Source: Methylococcaceae bacterium NSM2-1 (GTDB lineage Bacteria; Pseudomonadota; Gammaproteobacteria; Methylococcales; Methylomonadaceae). From it: a DNA stretch of 9,655 bases. The stretch lies in contig NQJI01000031.1 of NCBI GenBank assembly GCA_002256705.1, positions 1-9,655 on the forward strand, written 5' to 3'. Both the position numbers and the translations under genes were made by a program. Below, in pieces: positions 6,614 to 9,655 of the stretch (positions are counted from its first letter, which is position 1; every line of letters begins with the position of its first letter). The notes beneath the pieces are model-generated. The model worked only from the letters and a program-made list of their open reading frames with translations. It made no database searches and was not told where the DNA came from.

Positions 6614-6951
6614 GTAGCTTCAACAGCTTCCATAATACTTGACGAAGTCAATGATAATTACTATATCGGATTATAGAGTGAGTTTAAAACAAACAAATTA
6701 TGAATTGAGCTTTCTAATCAGAAATATTCCATAACTAAACAGTAAGGCTGTTTTGTCATGCCTTATATTACAAATCTTGTATCATATGAAGATATTAATT
6801 CCTGAAAAGCTTAATGCTCCTTCCTTGATGGCACGACTATGTTTTTCCATAGCCCAACGTACTGAATTCGCTTAGAAAATAATCAGGATTAAAAAGGACT
6901 TGCTGGGCAACCGTTGATCAATAATTCCCGCGTTTCTTATTGTTCCTCGAC

Positions 6952-6969
6952 TACCCCGTAAACCGGGTA
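6952..6969 (-). terminator. Weak hairpin just after tatD
   Basis: TACCC and GGGTA (6952-6956 and 6965-6969) form a 5-bp GC-rich stem that begins 3 nt past the tatD stop codon. There is no T-run on the transcribed strand, so it is a poor intrinsic terminator. Confidence 0.2.
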
Positions 6970-6972
6970 TAT

Positions 6973-7737
6973 TCAAAACAAAGCGTAAAAATTTTCAGTT
7001 GACAGCTCTGCTATTTTATTCGCCGATGTTCCACGCAATTCGGCTATCTGTTCTGCCACATAACGCACATAAGTTGGATAGTTTGGTCTACCACGAAAGG
7101 GCACAGGAGCCAAATAGGGTGAATCGGTTTCAATAAGAAAACGTCCGGCGGGTACTTTTTTTGCCACTTCTTTTATTTCTGCGGCACTGTTGAACGTGAC
7201 AATACCGGAGAAGGAAATATAAAAATTCAAATCCAGAGCCATTTTGGCAAATTCCCAGTCTTCAGTAAAACAGTGAATAACCCCGCCTACTTCACTTGCA
7301 TCCTCTTCTTTCAGGATGCGTAAGGTATCGTTTTTGGCTTCGCGCGTGTGAATAATCAAAGGTTTTTTTAGCGCCTTTGCAGCACGTATATGGTTTCTAA
7401 AGCGCTGATGCTGCCAACTCAGGTCACCTTCACTGCGAAAATAATCCAGACCAGTTTCTCCTATACCAATAACCTTATCGGGCTGCCCTAAAGCAATGAG
7501 CTCATCGACACTCGGATCTTTGCAATCCTGAACATTTGGATGTACGCCAACAGTGACGGATATTTGTTGGAAACCTGCCACCAAATCCAGCATGGCCGGA
7601 TAGGACTCCAGATCAATAGCTATACACAACAGGTGTTCAATTTGATTGGCTTCTGCTTCATGCATAAAACAGGCAAAATCATTTTGATAGGGTTTCAGAT
7701 CGATACGATCCAGGTGGCAATGTGAATCAATCAGCAT
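6973..7737 (-). CDS. tatD: TatD-family metal-dependent hydrolase
   Basis: TatD/YcfH-type amidohydrolase-superfamily protein of 254 residues, the usual length. Family members are metal-dependent nucleases or hydrolases in the cytoplasm, and the substrate of this copy is not evident. Metal-site residues are visible in order: H-x-H (His6 and His8 in DSHCHLD), Glu94 in GETGLDYF, His130 in IIHTREA, His155 in HCF and Asp205 in ETDSPYLAP. The ATG at 7735-7737 is 11 nt after the pilZ stop, with a poor ribosome site, so it probably depends on readthrough from pilZ. The order tmk-holB-pilZ-tatD is common in gammaproteobacteria, and this type is better compared with YcfH than with E. coli TatD itself. 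A link to Tat export should not be assumed from the name. Confidence 0.93.
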   Translation of the reverse strand: MLIDSHCHLDRIDLKPYQNDFACFMHEAEANQIEHLLCIAIDLESYPAMLDLVAGFQQISVTVGVHPNVQDCKDPSVDELIALGQPDKVIGIGETGLDYFRSEGDLSWQHQRFRNHIRAAKALKKPLIIHTREAKNDTLRILKEEDASEVGGVIHCFTEDWEFAKMALDLNFYISFSGIVTFNSAAEIKEVAKKVPAGRFLIETDSPYLAPVPFRGRPNYPTYVRYVAEQIAELRGTSANKIAELSTENFYALF

Positions 7738-7748
7738 GAATGAGAAAG

Positions 7749-8108
7749 TTACATGGTATGGGTTGATCGATCAGACGCCAAAGCGCCTGCCAAATAGGTT
7801 TCTATTTTATTTCGCGCGATGCTGCCGCCGGCCTGATCGATGAACTGCACACCAATGCCGCTGGATCTATAACTTCCTGAAAGAGGAGGTGTTTTCCAGA
7901 TGATTTTCCCGGCAATAGGTAGCCGTTCAGTTTCTTCCATTAAATTTAACAGCATAAAGACTTCCTGCCCCATTTCATAGTCCCGACCGGTGGGAATAAA
8001 CAAGCCCCCGTTAACAACAAAAGGCATGTAGGCTGCGTACAAAGCACTCTTATCCTTAATTGAAAGTGTCAATATACCTTGTCTGGGCGCCGATTCTGTA
8101 TTAGTCAT
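7749..8108 (-). CDS. pilZ: PilZ protein (type IV pilus assembly)
   Basis: Single PilZ-domain protein of 119 residues, close to Pseudomonas PilZ in length and in blocks such as PRQGILTLSIKDKSALYAAY near the N-terminus, the central GLFIPT and EVFMLLNLM, and GIGVQF near the C-terminus. The founding PilZ is needed for type IV pilus biogenesis, acting with FimX and the pilus ATPase PilB at the inner membrane. It does not itself bind cyclic-di-GMP because it lacks the usual N-terminal RxxxR motif, and no clear RxxxR is seen here either. The ATG at 8106-8108 overlaps the holB stop (ATGA), so the two are translationally coupled. No pilus structural genes are in the window. Confidence 0.92.
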   Translation of the reverse strand: MTNTESAPRQGILTLSIKDKSALYAAYMPFVVNGGLFIPTGRDYEMGQEVFMLLNLMEETERLPIAGKIIWKTPPLSGSYRSSGIGVQFIDQAGGSIARNKIETYLAGALASDRSTHTM

Positions 8109-9094
8109 TTGCTCAGGTTAAGTTCAAGCCATTTTATTAAAATTTCTTCGAACATTGTCTGCTTATTTATTTGGGTATTGAGTCGTTGCCGGCTTATCAG
8201 CATTAAATTGTACAATTTGTAAAGCTCTTTTAATTCCAGTTGTTGCGACAGCTCTTGCAAAGGTTCTTTCAGGTCTGGATTATATAACCAGTCGGCCTTG
8301 ATTTGGTAGCAACATTTAATCATGTCGATAATCCAGGACGTTATCCAGAACATTAAGGGTGATTCAGGCAATTTATGCCAGTCTTCGGCAATAATGGCCG
8401 GATGCCTGCGCTGTTTTGCTATATCCATCCACGCCTTGAAACAGTTATTACGCAATGTTAACGCGCCATCATTGACATAATCCAGAGCCAACAAGGGCGA
8501 ACCCTGCGCCAGACTGAATAATGTGGAAACGTTAAACTGCAGCATCTCTGCATTCTGCTGTTTTAGCCAAGCAAAGAAAGTTTCTTTATCGGGCTTGGCA
8601 ATGGCAAGTTTCTGGCAGCGACTGACAATAGTCGCAGGTAAATGAGCCGGTTTATCGGTAATTAAAAGTATGACTGTGCGCTCTGTCGGCTCCTCCAGGC
8701 ATTTTAGAAAAGCATTAGCCGCTGCATTGTTCATAAGCTCGGCAGGATTTACAATGGTAACCCGATAGGACTCAAACTGAGGCTTTAGGGTCAAACGAGT
8801 TACCAGGCTGCGGATTTGTCCGATAGTAATGGCTTTTCCCGGCTCATCGGGCCCTATTTGGATAAAATCGGGATGTGTTTCAGCGGTAAGCAGCAAACAA
8901 CTGTCACAATGACCACAACCCAATCCGTTGCCTTGTGGCTTCGCACAAAGCAGGGAAAAAGCAAATTGCTTGGCTAAATGCTGCTTACCCATACCTTTAT
9001 TTCCAGTAATGAGTAAAGCCTGAGGAACACGATTTTGCATTCTATAATCGCACAGATGATCCCAGTCTTGTTGCTGCCAAGGTAATATACTCAT
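8105..9094 (-). CDS. holB: DNA polymerase III subunit delta'
   Basis: Clamp-loader delta' subunit, 329 residues from the preferred start, similar to E. coli HolB (334). It takes part in loading the beta sliding clamp for replication. Visible features (numbering from MSILPW) are the N-terminal PWQQQDW, a P-loop-like GNKGMGK at 31-37 followed by Gln rather than Ser/Thr, and a zinc module with Cys at 50, 60, 63 and 66. The conserved NAAANAFLKCLEEP comes next, then the SRC motif at 158-160. An in-frame TTG lies 15 nt upstream. The ATG at 9092-9094 is chosen because it overlaps the tmk stop as ATGA and gives the usual N-terminus. The degenerate P-loop fits a subunit that need not hydrolyse ATP. 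Confidence 0.93.
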   Translation of the reverse strand: MSILPWQQQDWDHLCDYRMQNRVPQALLITGNKGMGKQHLAKQFAFSLLCAKPQGNGLGCGHCDSCLLLTAETHPDFIQIGPDEPGKAITIGQIRSLVTRLTLKPQFESYRVTIVNPAELMNNAAANAFLKCLEEPTERTVILLITDKPAHLPATIVSRCQKLAIAKPDKETFFAWLKQQNAEMLQFNVSTLFSLAQGSPLLALDYVNDGALTLRNNCFKAWMDIAKQRRHPAIIAEDWHKLPESPLMFWITSWIIDMIKCCYQIKADWLYNPDLKEPLQELSQQLELKELYKLYNLMLISRQRLNTQINKQTMFEEILIKWLELNLSK

Positions 9095-9655
9095 CTTAAC
9101 AAGGTGCAAATAACATCAACAATTGCTCTTTGCACATCAACTAACGGCTGGTTAGCCTTAATTAGTTTAATACGTTCCGGATGTAGCTCCCCTTGCAATA
9201 AATAAGCTCGCCTGACATGCTCAAAAAAACCGATTTTTTCTGATTCAAAACGGTCGAAAGCACCACGTTCTCTGGCGCGCTCTATACCTATCTCAACAGG
9301 AGCATCCAGCAATACTGTCAAATCAGGCCTTAGATTGCCTTGTACCAGGTTCTCCAGCCACTCTATCGTACTAATGCGCATATTTCGCCCTCCGCCTTGA
9401 TAAGCATAAGTGGCATCGGTAAAGCGATCGCAAAGCACCCAATCTCCTTGTGCCAGTGCGGGCTCAATGACATGCTTGATATGCTGCGCACGGGCAGCAA
9501 AAATCAACAATAATTCGGCTTGTTCTGAAATTGCTTCACTGTCCTTGTCCAGCAATAAATGGCGTATTTTTTCGGCCAGCACCGTGCCCCCTGGCTCGCG
9601 CGTAACAACAACAGTAATGTTATGCTGTTGTAGGTAGTCCCTTATAAAAGTCAGA
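9091..9655 (-). CDS. tmk: Thymidylate kinase (5' end outside window)
   Basis: dTMP kinase (dTMP + ATP to dTDP + ADP), needed for dTTP synthesis. The frame stays open to the window edge, giving about 188 visible codons. The reading continues upstream of the internal GTG at 9580-9582, with family residues TREPGGT before AEKIRHLLL. Roughly the first 20-25 residues, including the ATP P-loop, are missing, judged against about 210 residues for E. coli Tmk. Other signatures are CDRFTDATYAYQGGGR (the thymidine-binding DR-x-x-x-x-x-x-AYQ block) and the LID-type ERARERGAFDRFE. The stop TGA at 9091-9093 overlaps the holB ATG. It is intact as far as seen. Confidence 0.95.
   Translation of the reverse strand, partial: LTFIRDYLQQHNITVVVTREPGGTVLAEKIRHLLLDKDSEAISEQAELLLIFAARAQHIKHVIEPALAQGDWVLCDRFTDATYAYQGGGRNMRISTIEWLENLVQGNLRPDLTVLLDAPVEIGIERARERGAFDRFESEKIGFFEHVRRAYLLQGELHPERIKLIKANQPLVDVQRAIVDVICTLLR

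Larger units (their letters stand above)
6297..6972. other. Long non-coding spacer between tatD and hps
   Basis: About 675 bp, AT-rich, with no convincing gene on either strand. Only very short frames exist: a 43-codon frame at 6502-6633 on the minus strand, which overlaps the inverted-repeat element, and a 29-codon frame from 6786 on the plus strand. Neither has a ribosome site. It holds the hps promoter candidate (6362-6391), an inverted-repeat element (6524-6613), an 8-bp inverted repeat ggctagca/tgctagcc (6431-6438 and 6489-6496), a short palindrome ttgac-gaa-gtcaa (6639-6651) and a short hairpin just past tatD (6952-6969). Confidence 0.6.

Noticed and set aside
6502..6633. 43-codon minus-strand reading frame in the tatD-hps spacer
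   Set aside because: It has no ribosome site, stop codons lie immediately upstream, and it overlaps both arms of the inverted-repeat element, so it is probably a chance frame.
6786..6875. 29-codon plus-strand reading frame starting MKILIPEKL
   Set aside because: It is short, lacks a ribosome site and has no recognisable family. Plus-strand coding would also be out of keeping with the window.
9095..9109. Upstream TTG start for holB
   Set aside because: The ATG at 9092-9094 overlaps the tmk stop as ATGA and gives the normal HolB N-terminus.

Overview
The window looks like the chromosome of a gammaproteobacterial (type I) methanotroph or a close methylotroph of the order Methylococcales. The evidence is a complete ribulose monophosphate (RuMP) formaldehyde-assimilation cluster (hps, phi, tkt, tal) next to a gammaproteobacterial housekeeping cluster, tmk-holB-pilZ-tatD. 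All convincing genes are on the minus strand, so transcription runs from high to low coordinates. No RNA genes, CRISPR array or recognisable insertion sequence were seen.

Layout in transcription order. (1) 9655-6973: tmk (5' end outside the window), holB, pilZ and tatD. tmk/holB and holB/pilZ overlap by 4 nt (ATGA), and tatD starts 11 nt after pilZ. (2) 6972-6297: about 675 bp with no convincing gene. It holds a 90-bp inverted-repeat element and, near its end, a good sigma70-like promoter for hps. (3) 6296-5119: hps and phi, 2 nt apart, which fix formaldehyde onto ribulose 5-phosphate and isomerise the product to fructose 6-phosphate. (4) A gap with a perfect 11-bp stem-loop, then tkt (4984-2990). 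(5) 2859-1204: two unrecognised, tightly coupled genes encoding membrane-anchored repeat proteins. (6) tal (990-4), which completes the sugar-rearrangement set.

The part most worth attention is the repeat-protein pair between transketolase and transaldolase. Both proteins carry many copies of a short motif, [T/S]-G-V-x-[K/R]-Y-[L/M]: 4 copies in the first and 13 in the second, and both end in the same TGVEKYMR-x-x-G tail. The first has a predicted signal peptide, a periplasmic region with two copies of a different motif (YPAAxFQPEVLY), one transmembrane helix and a cytoplasmic motif tail. The second is essentially a short membrane anchor followed by the motif array. I do not recognise a named family. 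A multivalent, membrane-tethered array inside a metabolic operon suggests a scaffold or anchor for RuMP enzymes or another cytoplasmic partner. That role is inference only.
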